Source of the DNA: Lachnospiraceae bacterium
Lineage (GTDB): Bacteria > Bacillota > Clostridia > Lachnospirales > Lachnospiraceae
Assembly (NCBI GenBank): GCA_029224965.1
Contig: JAQXVO010000030.1
Location: forward strand, 1 to 64,000
Direction of reading: 5' to 3'
DNA length: 64,000 nucleotides
Below the pieces are notes generated by a model that was given only the letters and a program-made list of their open reading frames with translations, was not told the DNA's origin and did no database searches. The position numbers and the translations under genes are program-made. Positions 1 through 8,535 of the stretch are shown in pieces. The stretch's first letter is position 1. Every line of letters begins with the position of its first letter.

Positions 1-674
1 ATAATGGTAACAACGATCGGGAAGAGGATCTTCTCGAGCTTGGATACCGGCCGAAGCTGAGCCATATGGATCTTACGATTCTTTTCCGATGTAAAAAGCT
101 TCATGATCGGAGGCTGAATGATCGGAACCAGAGACATATAAGAATATGCTGCTACGGCAATCGGTCCCATCAGAGAAGACTGCCCCAATTTTCCGGCCAG
201 GAAAATGGATGTAGGTCCATCTGCTCCACCGATGATGGAAATTGCAGCTGCTGCCTTATCGTTGAATCCGAGAAGGATTGCAACCAGATAAGCGATGTAA
301 ATACCAAACTGAGCACCGGCACCCATCAAAAACGAGATCGGGTTAGCGATCAGAGGACTGAAGTCGGTCATTGCTCCGACTCCCATGAAGATCAGGGAAG
401 GCAGGATCGACCATTCATCCAATTGATAGAAATAATAAAGCAGGCCACCAACTCCATTGGAGGTTTCAGCCGGAGATGCGATGATATCCGGATAAATATT
501 AACCAGGAGCATGCCAAATGCGATCGGAACCAGAAGAAGCGGTTCGAAATCCTTCGCGATCGCGAGATAGAGGAAGATTCCTGCTATCACGATCATGATG
601 AAGTTACCGACGGTCAGGTTCGCAAAGGCTGTCTGATGGAGAAGGTTACCTAACGTACTTGCAACGTAACTCAT
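1..674 (-). CDS. Sodium-pumping decarboxylase beta subunit (OadB/MmdB/GcdB family), 3' end outside window
   Basis: Integral membrane subunit that couples decarboxylation of carboxybiotin to outward Na+ transport. The 224 visible codons start at ATG 674, preceded by GGAGGGATTTAC. The protein is almost entirely hydrophobic helices and carries the family signatures FMGVGAMTDF near residues 97-106 and IIGGADGPTSIF near 147-158, the latter being the Na+/carboxybiotin region of the OadB family. It is the last visible gene of a four-gene cluster (carboxyltransferase, gamma-like lipoprotein, biotin carrier, beta). The family full length is about 370-430 residues, so roughly half lies beyond base 1. 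Family assignment is firm; whether the substrate is methylmalonyl-CoA, glutaconyl-CoA or oxaloacetate cannot be read from this subunit. Confidence 0.95.
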   Translation of the reverse strand, partial: MSYVASTLGNLLHQTAFANLTVGNFIMIVIAGIFLYLAIAKDFEPLLLVPIAFGMLLVNIYPDIIASPAETSNGVGGLLYYFYQLDEWSILPSLIFMGVGAMTDFSPLIANPISFLMGAGAQFGIYIAYLVAILLGFNDKAAAAISIIGGADGPTSIFLAGKLGQSSLMGPIAVAAYSYMSLVPIIQPPIMKLFTSEKNRKIHMAQLRPVSKLEKILFPIVVTI

Positions 675-697
675 GTAAATCCCTCCTGAAAGTCAGA

Positions 698-1057
698 TTA
701 CTCATTCATTGTAGCGAGAAGATCTCCAGCCTCAACCATCTGACCTTCAGAAACCTCGATGCTGGCAACCGTACCAGCCTTGGGTGCAACAACCGGGGTC
801 TCCATCTTCATGACTTCCAGAGTCAGGATCGGATCGCCTGGCTTTACTGCATCGCCGGGCTTGGTGTTGATCTTGAAGACCTTTCCGGATGCGCCGGCAT
901 CAATCTTAAGGGAGCCTGCTGCGCCGGCTGCCTTCTTTACAGGAGCCTTGGGAGCAGCTGCTGCAGGTCTTGCTGCAGGTGCGCTTGCAGTGCTTCCTGT
1001 CTCTTCTACGGTTACATCATATGCTGTGCCGTTAACGGTAATGGTATAGCTTTTCAT
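698..1057 (-). CDS. Biotin carboxyl carrier subunit of sodium-pump decarboxylase
   Basis: Carries the carboxyl group on biotin between the carboxyltransferase and the membrane beta subunit. The 119-residue protein has a short N-terminal beta segment, an Ala/Pro/Lys-rich flexible linker (about residues 22-48) and a C-terminal biotinyl domain with the motif EVMKMET; Lys84 is the predicted biotinylation site. Start ATG 1057 is preceded by GGAGGAAATTTATA. Length and linker match the gamma/delta carrier proteins of methylmalonyl-CoA and glutaconyl-CoA decarboxylases rather than the fused alpha subunit of classical oxaloacetate decarboxylase. It sits 23 bases upstream of the beta gene and 24 bases downstream of the lipoprotein gene, consistent with one transcript. 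Confidence 0.95.
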   Translation of the reverse strand: MKSYTITVNGTAYDVTVEETGSTASAPAARPAAAAPKAPVKKAAGAAGSLKIDAGASGKVFKINTKPGDAVKPGDPILTLEVMKMETPVVAPKAGTVASIEVSEGQMVEAGDLLATMNE

Positions 1058-1081
1058 TATAAATTTCCTCCTGAACTCTAA

Positions 1082-1843
1082 TTAATATCTTCTCCGGATG
1101 GAGCGGACAACAAAGTCATCTGTTGTCATTCCTGTAGAAGCGGAAATGGCTGCGGCAATAACTGCCACAAGCTCGGTATCATCTGCTGCTTCTTCGACAG
1201 CTTTCTCTTCCTTAACCTCTGCCTGCTTTGGTGCTTCCTCCTGACCGGAGAATTTCTTCTGCAGATAGGGAATGATACGGAAAGCATAGATAACAAGACT
1301 GATGATGATCAGAACCGAGAATACGACGAGCATACCCATCAGCACATTCAGTGCAGCCTTGGACATGGTCTCGGCCATGGTGTAATCCACATTGACATTC
1401 ATGGAGGTCAACTTCATCCGATCTCCGAGAACGCTGAAGGTGTAGATTACCTTACCGGAACGCTTGGAAAAGCTTACGTTCTGTGTTGCGGTAACGGTCT
1501 TTCCGGCCTTCTCGATCTTAAATTCGCCGAAGCCCTTCAGTTCGCCGAGGGTGTTCGCATTGTCAGCCCAGTTCTGAAGCAGGGTCTCATACATTACATC
1601 CTGGTCCTTTTCGTCACCCGATGCCGTCTCAGATGCAGTTCTGTACTGCTCGGCCTGGCTTGCCGCATCCTTTGCAGAGATCTGCGACAGGCTGGTTGTC
1701 ATAGTCTGAACACTCTGTTCCAGATCAGATCTGTTATAGCCATAGACCTTCTTCTGATCGTTAATTGAATTCCCGCAGGAAACCAGAGTAAACATCATGA
1801 CGAGCATGCAGGCGAAAAGGACGAATCTTTTCTTCATTTTCAT
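1082..1843 (-). CDS. OadG-like gamma subunit with lipoprotein ectodomain
   Basis: Small anchoring subunit of the decarboxylase in an unusual long form of 253 residues, against roughly 80-130 for classical OadG. It begins with a lipoprotein signal ending LVSCGN (Cys23), followed by an extracytoplasmic domain of about residues 28-160, one transmembrane helix at about 164-190, an acidic cytoplasmic linker and a C-terminal segment ELVAVIAAAIS...IRRRY typical of OadG tails. It is placed between the carboxyltransferase and biotin carrier genes. The OadG assignment rests on the helix, the tail and the context; the function of the outer domain is unknown. Similar long forms are, to my knowledge, common in Lachnospiraceae. 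Confidence 0.85.
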   Translation of the reverse strand: MKMKKRFVLFACMLVMMFTLVSCGNSINDQKKVYGYNRSDLEQSVQTMTTSLSQISAKDAASQAEQYRTASETASGDEKDQDVMYETLLQNWADNANTLGELKGFGEFKIEKAGKTVTATQNVSFSKRSGKVIYTFSVLGDRMKLTSMNVNVDYTMAETMSKAALNVLMGMLVVFSVLIIISLVIYAFRIIPYLQKKFSGQEEAPKQAEVKEEKAVEEAADDTELVAVIAAAISASTGMTTDDFVVRSIRRRY

Positions 1844-1854
1844 AAGTACCTCAC

Positions 1855-3240
1855 TTACTTTGTGCCATGCTTTTTATAGGTCTCGTCTTCCTGTTTGGTG
1901 CAGAGCATCTCAAAGCCTGCGATCAGGTACTTCCGTGCGTCTGCAGGATTTACCAGGCGGTCGATATAGCCGCGGCGGAGCGCGTTCACAACACCGGACT
2001 GCTTCTCATCGAATTCAGCGGCTGCCTTGGAAAGGTCTGCGTTCTCGTCATCTGCATACATAAGCTTTGCAGCAAGATCCGCATCCATGATACCCATCTC
2101 GGCATCCGGGAATGCCAGGCAGAGATCTGCGCCGACAGACTTGGAATTCATAAGAATATAGGCGGATCCGACAGCCTTCTTTGTGATCAGATTGATCTTC
2201 GGAACGGTTGCCTCGGATAGAGCGAATACGAAAGCGGAAAGAGCCTTGGGCAGGGTCTTCTCTGCATGAAGGCTTGCTTCATAGCCTGAAACATTGGTAA
2301 GAGTCAGAACCGGAATGGAGAAAGCATCACAGAAGCGGACGAAGTCTGCGGCCTTGCGGCATCCGCCGGTAGTCAGCTTGTCTTCCCTGTTTCCAACCAG
2401 ACCGACGGTCTGTCCGTCGAGCTGAATAAAGCCTGTAACGAAGGAAGCGGCATAACCCTTCTTTGTCTCAACGAAAACATGATTATCGGAAAGCTCGGCT
2501 GCAATCTGTGCAGGATCGCTGTCTGCTGTAATCTCGGATGCGCGGTTCAGATCATCCTCGCATTCATTGAAGCAGCCATCCTCAAGGTTGGAGCCGGGAA
2601 GAATGGTAACGAGATTTCGAATTGCATCTGCAATATCTTCCTCAGAGCCGACACCGTCTACCAGTCCGGTATTCTCATACTGGAACTTGGCGGAAGCGCT
2701 GTCGCAGGCATCCTGATTGTTTCCCGGAATGGCATCCGGAGAATTCAGGAAAAGCTTGGCGTCCTCTGTCATGAAGACGAAATCGCTGACGCCGGCAAGA
2801 ATCGACATTCCGCCGCCGCACTTTCCTACAACTGCAGTAATTTCAGGTACAACACCCGAAGCCTTGACTGCTTCCTGGTAGATGGATCCGATGCTCTCAA
2901 GGGCATCAAAGGATTCCTGCAGACGTACACCGCCGCAATCTAAGAAACCGATTACAGGTGCGCCCATCTTCACTGCCATCCGGTAGATATTCCGGATCTT
3001 TCTTGCATGCATCTCACCGATCGTGCCGCCCAGTACGGAATTGTCCTGGCTGTATACGAAGACAAGATTGCCGTCGATCAGACCATGGCCGGTAATTACT
3101 CCGTCGGATGGGGTGTCATCTTTACTCAGGTTGAAATCCGTATTCCGGCTGGTAATGCCTGCGCCAAGCTCAACGAAGCTGTTTTCATCAAGCACGCGCT
3201 GGATTCTCTGAGCTGCAAGACTGTTCTTACGTTCACTCAT
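1855..3240 (-). CDS. Biotin-dependent acyl-CoA carboxyltransferase (decarboxylase alpha subunit, MmdA-like)
   Basis: Transfers CO2 from an acyl-CoA (methylmalonyl-CoA type) to the biotin carrier. The protein of 461 residues has the two crotonase-like halves of the carboxyltransferase family: an N-terminal half with GGTIGEMHARKI and GKCGGGMSILAG, and a C-terminal half with TLTNVSGYE and KKAVGSAYILM. I take ATG 3240 because GGAGGATAGCAGC lies directly before it; a longer frame opens at 3273 but would start almost on the predicted transcription start and has no ribosome site. It is somewhat shorter than the usual 500-515 residues of MmdA. First gene of the sodium-pump operon. The exact substrate is not decided by sequence. 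Confidence 0.9.
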   Translation of the reverse strand: MSERKNSLAAQRIQRVLDENSFVELGAGITSRNTDFNLSKDDTPSDGVITGHGLIDGNLVFVYSQDNSVLGGTIGEMHARKIRNIYRMAVKMGAPVIGFLDCGGVRLQESFDALESIGSIYQEAVKASGVVPEITAVVGKCGGGMSILAGVSDFVFMTEDAKLFLNSPDAIPGNNQDACDSASAKFQYENTGLVDGVGSEEDIADAIRNLVTILPGSNLEDGCFNECEDDLNRASEITADSDPAQIAAELSDNHVFVETKKGYAASFVTGFIQLDGQTVGLVGNREDKLTTGGCRKAADFVRFCDAFSIPVLTLTNVSGYEASLHAEKTLPKALSAFVFALSEATVPKINLITKKAVGSAYILMNSKSVGADLCLAFPDAEMGIMDADLAAKLMYADDENADLSKAAAEFDEKQSGVVNALRRGYIDRLVNPADARKYLIAGFEMLCTKQEDETYKKHGTK

Positions 3241-3282
3241 GCTGCTATCCTCCATAAAGCTGATAAATTTCATACGTAATGT

Positions 3283-3311
3283 ATTCTATCCTAATACGAT
3301 CATCAAAACAA
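3283..3311 (-). promoter_or_regulatory. Probable promoter of the decarboxylase operon
   Basis: On the minus strand TTGTTT (3306-3311) and TAGAAT (3283-3288) are separated by 17 bases, about 45 bases upstream of the carboxyltransferase start. The -10 box matches sigma-A well and the -35 box only weakly. Confidence 0.5.
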
Positions 3312-3348
3312 CTGATATTCCGTTAAATTATTGACAAATTCAATGAAC

Positions 3349-3954
3349 CTATACATCCGCTGCATTTGTGTCACTGCCCGTTTTTTCCTCTTTCAGGACC
3401 TCCCGGGCCTCTTCCTCCGCCTCAGCCGTAAACTCCTCGACCCGGGCCGGGTCAACCACCGGAAGCTCCTCGACGCTGGAGATACCGAAGGCCCGTAAAA
3501 AGTCATCGGTCGTTCCGAAAAGAATGGGCCGGCCAGGCGCATCCAGACGGCCCAGCTCCTGGACCAGTCCGTATTCCACCAGCTTGTTGACCGCATGGTC
3601 GGAAGAGACTCCTCGGATCTTTTCGATCTCGGCCTTGGTGACCGGCTGCTTGTAGGCAATGATGGACAGGGTCTCCAGAAGGACCTCCGTCAGGGCATAT
3701 TTCCGGGGCTGCTTGGCCAGGCGGATCAGATAGGGATAGACTTCTTTCGAGGTTGACATCTGGTAGGCGCCGTTCACATTGCGGATACGGATGCCGCGGT
3801 CTTGTTCCTCATAGGTTCTCTGGAGCTCTGTGACCAACCTTTCAGCATCCTTTTCCGGGATCTCCAGGGCCTTTGCCAGCTGATCCGCCGACACAGAATC
3901 TCCCATGGCAAAGAGGATGCCCTCGATTGCCTGCTTTTTTTCCTTATCTTCCAT
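3349..3954 (-). CDS. scpB: Segregation and condensation protein B
   Basis: Winged-helix accessory subunit (kleisin-interacting) of the SMC-ScpAB condensin that organises and segregates the chromosome. The protein of 201 residues shows the two winged-helix domains of the family, with the signature ALTEVLLETLSIIAYKQPVT and IEKIRGVSSDHAV in the first half and ELGRLDAPGRPILFGTT in the second, then an acidic low-complexity tail of about 40 residues. I prefer ATG 3954 with GGTGAG upstream over the GTG at 3966. It lies 123 bases downstream of scpA in the same direction, the usual scpA-scpB pairing. Confidence 0.95.
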   Translation of the reverse strand: MEDKEKKQAIEGILFAMGDSVSADQLAKALEIPEKDAERLVTELQRTYEEQDRGIRIRNVNGAYQMSTSKEVYPYLIRLAKQPRKYALTEVLLETLSIIAYKQPVTKAEIEKIRGVSSDHAVNKLVEYGLVQELGRLDAPGRPILFGTTDDFLRAFGISSVEELPVVDPARVEEFTAEAEEEAREVLKEEKTGSDTNAADV

Positions 3955-4077
3955 AGTTCTCACCACTCTTTATTATTTGTTCGCCCGCTTTTCGATTTTG
4001 GATATCTGTAATCTATGATTTTCTGATTCAGATTTTCATTTTGTCCACTTCCATCAGCAGGATTTGATTCCGCTTTT

Positions 4078-4836
4078 TTACGCCTTCTCCTCCGTCAGAT
4101 GGGAGGTGATTTCAATCTCTCCAAAGGCCTCTTCCTGTCGGATGGTAATCTGCCCGGTCTTCATAAGCTCCAGAATGGAAAGGAAGGTCACGATGACCTG
4201 AACCCGGGAGGACTGCCTGGTCAGAAGCTGGCGGAAGGAGAACTTCTTATGGCTTTTCGCGAAGCCTGTCAGCTCCTTCATCTTGTCCTCCAGAGAGACC
4301 TCTTCCTTTTCGATTTTTCCAAAGGTAGACCGGATCGGATCGACCCTGTTTTCCTTCTGACGAAGGACAGACTCGAAGACCTTGCTTAAATCATCCAATG
4401 TCAGTCCATTGAGAAGCTTATGGACATCCACCGGCTCCTCGTAGGATCTAACCTCCTTGGGTATATCCGGATCATGGAAATAAAGGGGCTCCGCCTCTTT
4501 CTGCATGTCGGCCAGTTCTTCCGAAACGCAGCGGTACATCTTATATTCCAGAAGCCTCTCCACAAGCTCCGACCTCGGGTCGATCTCCTCTCCGTTTTCA
4601 TCCTCCTCCCTGGGGAGAAGCATGCGGGACTTGATATCCAGAAGCGTTGCGGCCATGACCAGGAATTCACTCATGACATCCAGATCCGCCTGTCTCATGG
4701 AATCAATATAGTCCAGATACTGATCCGTAATGACAGCGATGGGAATGTCATAAATACTGACCTTATTCTTGTCAATCAGATGCAAAAGCAGATCCAGGGG
4801 CCCGTCAAAGGCATCCAGATGCACACTCAGTTCCAT
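4078..4836 (-). CDS. scpA: Segregation and condensation protein A (kleisin)
   Basis: Kleisin subunit that bridges the two SMC heads of the bacterial condensin. The 252-residue protein opens with the family hallmark FDGPLDLLLHLIDKNKVSIYDIPI and continues with YLVMAATLLDIKSRMLLP-like text (here FLVMAATLLDIKSRMLLP), then a charged linker and a C-terminal winged helix with VTFLSILELMKTGQI. Length is typical. Transcribed leftwards with scpB. The 180 bases upstream hold the pnp terminator. Confidence 0.96.
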   Translation of the reverse strand: MELSVHLDAFDGPLDLLLHLIDKNKVSIYDIPIAVITDQYLDYIDSMRQADLDVMSEFLVMAATLLDIKSRMLLPREEDENGEEIDPRSELVERLLEYKMYRCVSEELADMQKEAEPLYFHDPDIPKEVRSYEEPVDVHKLLNGLTLDDLSKVFESVLRQKENRVDPIRSTFGKIEKEEVSLEDKMKELTGFAKSHKKFSFRQLLTRQSSRVQVIVTFLSILELMKTGQITIRQEEAFGEIEITSHLTEEKA

Positions 4837-4931
4837 AGCTTACCTCAAAAATTCACTTCAGAAAAGGATACCATTCATCGGGACTGAAAATCCCTTAAAA
4901 ACGTCTTCCTCATTTCCTGATAAATCCTCAG

Positions 4932-4962
4932 AAAAAAATCGGGGCCAAAGAGCCCCGATTTT
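4932..4962 (-). terminator. Rho-independent terminator after pnp
   Basis: An 11-bp stem (4935-4945 with 4952-4962, core ATCGGGGC/GCCCCGAT) with a six-base loop is followed on the minus strand by a run of seven T. It closes the rpsO-pnp transcript. Confidence 0.9.
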
Positions 4963-5017
4963 CAAATCAGGACTCCCGTCCCGATCATTTCACATTATAT
5001 ATCCGGGAAGCAGGGGC

Positions 5018-7114
5018 TTACCGCTCTTCTGCAGGCACATCCTTGATACTGAAGGACATCCGTCCCATCTTATCTTTGCCCAGGCAGATGACCTTGACGA
5101 TATCGCCCAGGGTCAGAACATCCTCAACCCGGTCAATCCGCTCCTTAGCGATCTTACTGATATGAACCATGCCCTCTTTTCCGGGAGCAAATTCGATGAA
5201 AGCGCCGAATTCCTTAATGCTTACAACCTTACCGGTCAGGATCTGTCCCTTGTAGTAATCGGTTGTAATGATCTCGATCAGGCGCTTGGCTTCTTCAATG
5301 CCTTCCATGTCATTGCCGCAGAGATCGACACGTCCGTCATCGGTAATATCGATCTTGACGCCGGTCCGATCAATGATCTCGTTGATGGTCTTTCCTCTCT
5401 GACCTACGACATCACCGATCTTCTGAGGATCGATATTCATGGAGAAGATCTTCGGAGCATACTTGGAAAGCTCCTTACGAGGCTCGGCAATAGCCTTGGA
5501 CATGCAGGTGTCCATGATGAAGTTTCTGGCTTCATGGGCTCTGTGGATGGCTTCCTCAACGATCGGACGGGTCAGACCGTGGATCTTGATATCCATCTGG
5601 ATAGCAGAGATTCCTTCATGAGTACCGGTAACCTTGAAGTCCATATCGCCAAAGAAATCCTCAAGACCCTGGATATCGGTCAGAACAACATAGTCGTCAT
5701 CGGTGTCTCCGGTAACCAGTCCGCAGGAAATACCAGCCACCATGTCCTTCAGAGGAACGCCGGCTGCCATCAGAGACATACAGGAAGCACAGGTCGATGC
5801 CATGGAGGTGGATCCGTTGGACTCGAAGGTCTCGGATACGGCACGGATGGCGTAAGGGAACTCTTCTACGGAAGGAAGTACCGGAACCAGGGCACGCTCT
5901 GCCAGTGCGCCATGGCCGATCTCACGACGTCCCGGTCCTCTGGACGGCTTGGTCTCGCCGACAGAATAGGAAGGGAAGTTATACTGATGGATGTAACGCT
6001 TCTCGGTGATATTGGGATCCAGTCCGTCGATCTTCTGAACCTCGGACAGAGGAGCCAGGGTGACAACATCACAGATCTGAGTCTGTCCACGGGTGAACAT
6101 GGCGGAACCATGAACACGGGGAATCAGATCAACCTCTGCAGAAAGCGGGCGGATCTGGTCGATCCTTCTGCCATCGGGACGCTTGTGGTCCTTCAGGATC
6201 ATCTTCCGGACGGTCTTCTTTTCATACTGGTAGACAGCATCGTCAACCAGAGGAAGCCAGTCCTCGTTCTCAGCATAGGCTTCGCGGATCTTCTCGGTGA
6301 TCTGCTTTACATTTTCCTCGCGGGCCTGCTTGTCATCGGTGAAGACTGCCTCTTCCATCTCTTCCGGAGAAACGATCTTCTTCATGTCCTCGAACATTTC
6401 AGCAGGAACGGCAACGCTCTCATAGGTGAACTTGGGCTTTCCGACCTCGGCAACCATCTGGTCGATCAGCTTGATGATGGACTGGTTGACTTCATGAGCC
6501 TTGTAGATGGCCTCGATCATCTTGTCATCGGAGATCAGATTGGCACCGGCCTCGATCATGATGACCTTGTCGCGGGTGGAAGCTACAGTCAGCTCCAGAT
6601 CGCCCTCATCCCAGTCCTTCTGAGAAGGGTTGATGATGAATTCGCCGTTTTTCATGCCGACCTGGGTCATAGCGCAGGGGCCGTCGAAGGGAATATCGGA
6701 AATGCAGGTTGCCATAGCGGTACCGATCATAGCGACCAGCTCCGGACGGCATTCGGGATCAACGGACATAACCATGTTGTTTAAGGTTACATCGTTCCTG
6801 AAATCCTTAGGGAAAAGGGGACGCATGGGACGGTCGATGACACGTGCGGTCAGAACGGAGTTATCCGATGCCTTTCCTTCTCTCTTCTTGAATCCGCCCG
6901 GGAATTTGCCGACCGAATAGAATTTCTCTTCAAATTCAACAGAGAGAGGGAAGAAATCAATACCTTCTCTCGGTGCATCAGATGCCGTAGCCGTGCACAG
7001 CAGGGTGGTCTCACCATACTGAATGAAAACGGCTCCGTTTGCCTGTTTTGCGACCTTGCCGACCTCTACTCTAAGAGGACGTCCGGCCAGTTCCATTTCG
7101 AATGTCTTTACCAT
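5018..7114 (-). CDS. pnp: Polyribonucleotide nucleotidyltransferase (PNPase)
   Basis: Phosphorolytic 3'-5' exoribonuclease that degrades mRNA and can add tails; works as a trimer in the cytoplasm. The 698 residues contain two RNase PH domains (about 10-220 and 310-540), separated by an alpha-helical domain, then a KH domain around residues 550-610 (GKTINEIIDRTGVKIDI) and an S1 domain from about 620 (GQILTGKVVSIKEFGAFIEF). RNase PH signatures FEEKFYSVGKFPGGFKKREG and VIDRPMRPLFP are intact. It follows rpsO by about 100 bases, with a hairpin between them, which is the classical rpsO-pnp order where pnp can be controlled after transcription. Confidence 0.98.
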   Translation of the reverse strand: MVKTFEMELAGRPLRVEVGKVAKQANGAVFIQYGETTLLCTATASDAPREGIDFFPLSVEFEEKFYSVGKFPGGFKKREGKASDNSVLTARVIDRPMRPLFPKDFRNDVTLNNMVMSVDPECRPELVAMIGTAMATCISDIPFDGPCAMTQVGMKNGEFIINPSQKDWDEGDLELTVASTRDKVIMIEAGANLISDDKMIEAIYKAHEVNQSIIKLIDQMVAEVGKPKFTYESVAVPAEMFEDMKKIVSPEEMEEAVFTDDKQAREENVKQITEKIREAYAENEDWLPLVDDAVYQYEKKTVRKMILKDHKRPDGRRIDQIRPLSAEVDLIPRVHGSAMFTRGQTQICDVVTLAPLSEVQKIDGLDPNITEKRYIHQYNFPSYSVGETKPSRGPGRREIGHGALAERALVPVLPSVEEFPYAIRAVSETFESNGSTSMASTCASCMSLMAAGVPLKDMVAGISCGLVTGDTDDDYVVLTDIQGLEDFFGDMDFKVTGTHEGISAIQMDIKIHGLTRPIVEEAIHRAHEARNFIMDTCMSKAIAEPRKELSKYAPKIFSMNIDPQKIGDVVGQRGKTINEIIDRTGVKIDITDDGRVDLCGNDMEGIEEAKRLIEIITTDYYKGQILTGKVVSIKEFGAFIEFAPGKEGMVHISKIAKERIDRVEDVLTLGDIVKVICLGKDKMGRMSFSIKDVPAEER

Positions 7115-7160
7115 CTCACGTCTCCTAACGATTCACATGGGGTTTATCCCCTACATCTAA

Positions 7161-7197
7161 CTAAAGAAGCGGAACGGCATGCTGATGCTGTTCCGCT
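7161..7197 (-). terminator. rpsO-pnp intergenic hairpin (partial terminator or processing site)
   Basis: On the minus strand a 12-bp stem (7168-7179 with 7186-7197, outer arm AGCGGAAC, one G-U pair) is followed by CTTCTTTAG, a poor T-tract. It lies just after the rpsO stop. A leaky terminator or a ribonuclease III-type processing hairpin would both fit; in Enterobacteria the equivalent hairpin is where PNPase autoregulation acts. Confidence 0.6.
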
Positions 7198-7211
7198 CCG
7201 AAAGGCTTCTA

Positions 7212-7478
7212 TTATTTTCTGAGGCCAAGGCGCTCAATCAGAGATCTGTAACGCTCGATATCAACGTTCTTCAGATAAGCAAGAAGGTTTCTTCTCTTAC
7301 CTACCATCTTCAGAAGTCCGCGTCTGGAATGATGATCCTTGGGGTTCTGCTTCAGATGCTCGGTAAGCTCTGCGATACGCTCGGTCAGAACTGCAACCTG
7401 AACCTCAGGTGAACCGGTATCGCCGGGAGTTCTTGCGTACTCATTGATAATAGCTGTCTTCTTTTCCTTTGTAATCAT
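7212..7478 (-). CDS. rpsO: 30S ribosomal protein S15
   Basis: Primary 16S rRNA-binding protein that starts assembly of the 30S platform. The 88 residues match the family in length and in the RNA-binding motif region [32 protein letters not shown]. Start ATG 7478 is preceded by GGAGGAAAAACC. Upstream of pnp, separated by a hairpin. Confidence 0.98.
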   Translation of the reverse strand: MITKEKKTAIINEYARTPGDTGSPEVQVAVLTERIAELTEHLKQNPKDHHSRRGLLKMVGKRRNLLAYLKNVDIERYRSLIERLGLRK

Positions 7479-7498
7479 GGTTTTTCCTCCATTTTCTC

Positions 7499-7515
7499 CT
7501 GCAGGATTCCTGCAG
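7499..7515 (-). promoter_or_regulatory. Short leader hairpin before rpsO
   Basis: A 7-bp GC-rich palindrome (CCTGCAG type, loop of three bases) sits between a TATAAT-like box (7516-7521) and the rpsO ribosome site. S15 is autoregulated through its leader in several bacteria, but this hairpin is small and I cannot match it to a known S15 site. Confidence 0.3.
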
Positions 7516-7595
7516 ATTATATGCCCGGATTAAGCTGGGGTCGGAAATTCCGTCAACTGAACCCAGGTCAGCACCGTTGTTAAATATATCATAGC

Positions 7596-8531
7596 TTAGA
7601 TGGCTTGTAAACCGGATTTTTTATTGAAATAATCCAGGGCGGCATGACTGTCCGAAAGGATCTGCGTTTTCAGGTCCTCCAGGGAATCAAACTTCATCTC
7701 CGGCCTCAGATATTTTAGAAAAAGGACCTTGGCTTCCTTCTCATAGACATCCGCCTTGAAATCAAGGATGTGGGTCTCCACACCCATGCGGCCATCCGTT
7801 TGAACGGTCGGCTTGACTCCGATATCCGTCACTCCATGGAAGACCCGGTGGTCGATTTCGACTTCTGTAATGTAGACGCCCTTGGGCGGAAGAAGCTTCT
7901 CCCTGGGAGGCAGCTGGTTGATCGTCGGCACACCCATACCGGTTCCGATATGGTTTCCGTGAATGATTTCGCCCCATATGAAGTAGGGATAGCCAAGAAG
8001 CTCATGGGCTTCCTCAACCTTTCCCTTTTCAATGTCTTCCCGAATATAGGTCGAGCTGATTTCTCTGCCCTTATAACTTATTTTATCGATCACATCGTAG
8101 GTAAAGCCGTATTTCTTCGACAGTTCTTCCAGACTTTCAATGTCTCCGGCTCCCTGATAGCCGAAACGAAAATCGCGGCCAATCGCCATATATTTCATGG
8201 AGAAATTCGAGACCAGGGTCTGAATAAATTCTTCCGGAGAAAGCTTCATGAAGCGGTCGGTAAAGGGGCATTCCAGAAGGTAGTCGATTTTCTGTCCCGA
8301 GAGCTCACTTTTCCGCTCTTCCCGAGTCAGAAGGCTTCTGCCTTCCTCGTGGTCGATCCGGTTCTTCGGCGGAATGTCAAAAGTGACAAGGCAGGAGGAA
8401 AGCTCGGGTGCCTTGGACCGAATCCGGTCTAAAAGCAGCTCGTGGCCCCGGTGAAGGCCGTCGAATTTTCCGACCGATATAGCGGTCGGCACATCGATCC
8501 TGCTGTCAAAAAAGCTTGTGATATACTGCAT
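7596..8531 (-). CDS. ribF: Bifunctional riboflavin kinase/FAD synthetase
   Basis: Converts riboflavin to FMN and then FAD. The 311-residue protein has an N-terminal nucleotidyltransferase domain (ISVGKFDGLHRGHELLLDRI, and AIGRDFRFGYQGAGD) and a C-terminal riboflavin kinase domain (GTGMGVPTINQLP, GVYITEVEI, and the terminal helix region). I start it at ATG 8531, which has TGGAGTAAGAAC upstream; an open frame continues to 8771 but overlaps truB and lacks family homology. It directly follows truB by four bases, the usual truB-ribF pair at the end of the nusA-infB operon. Confidence 0.96.
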   Translation of the reverse strand: MQYITSFFDSRIDVPTAISVGKFDGLHRGHELLLDRIRSKAPELSSCLVTFDIPPKNRIDHEEGRSLLTREERKSELSGQKIDYLLECPFTDRFMKLSPEEFIQTLVSNFSMKYMAIGRDFRFGYQGAGDIESLEELSKKYGFTYDVIDKISYKGREISSTYIREDIEKGKVEEAHELLGYPYFIWGEIIHGNHIGTGMGVPTINQLPPREKLLPPKGVYITEVEIDHRVFHGVTDIGVKPTVQTDGRMGVETHILDFKADVYEKEAKVLFLKYLRPEMKFDSLEDLKTQILSDSHAALDYFNKKSGLQAI

Positions 8532-8535
8532 GTTC

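Noticed and set aside
4769-6784. Plus-strand open frame of 671 codons opposite pnp
   Set aside because: It mirrors the codon pattern of pnp, has no ribosome site and gives no family text; pnp on the minus strand is unambiguous.
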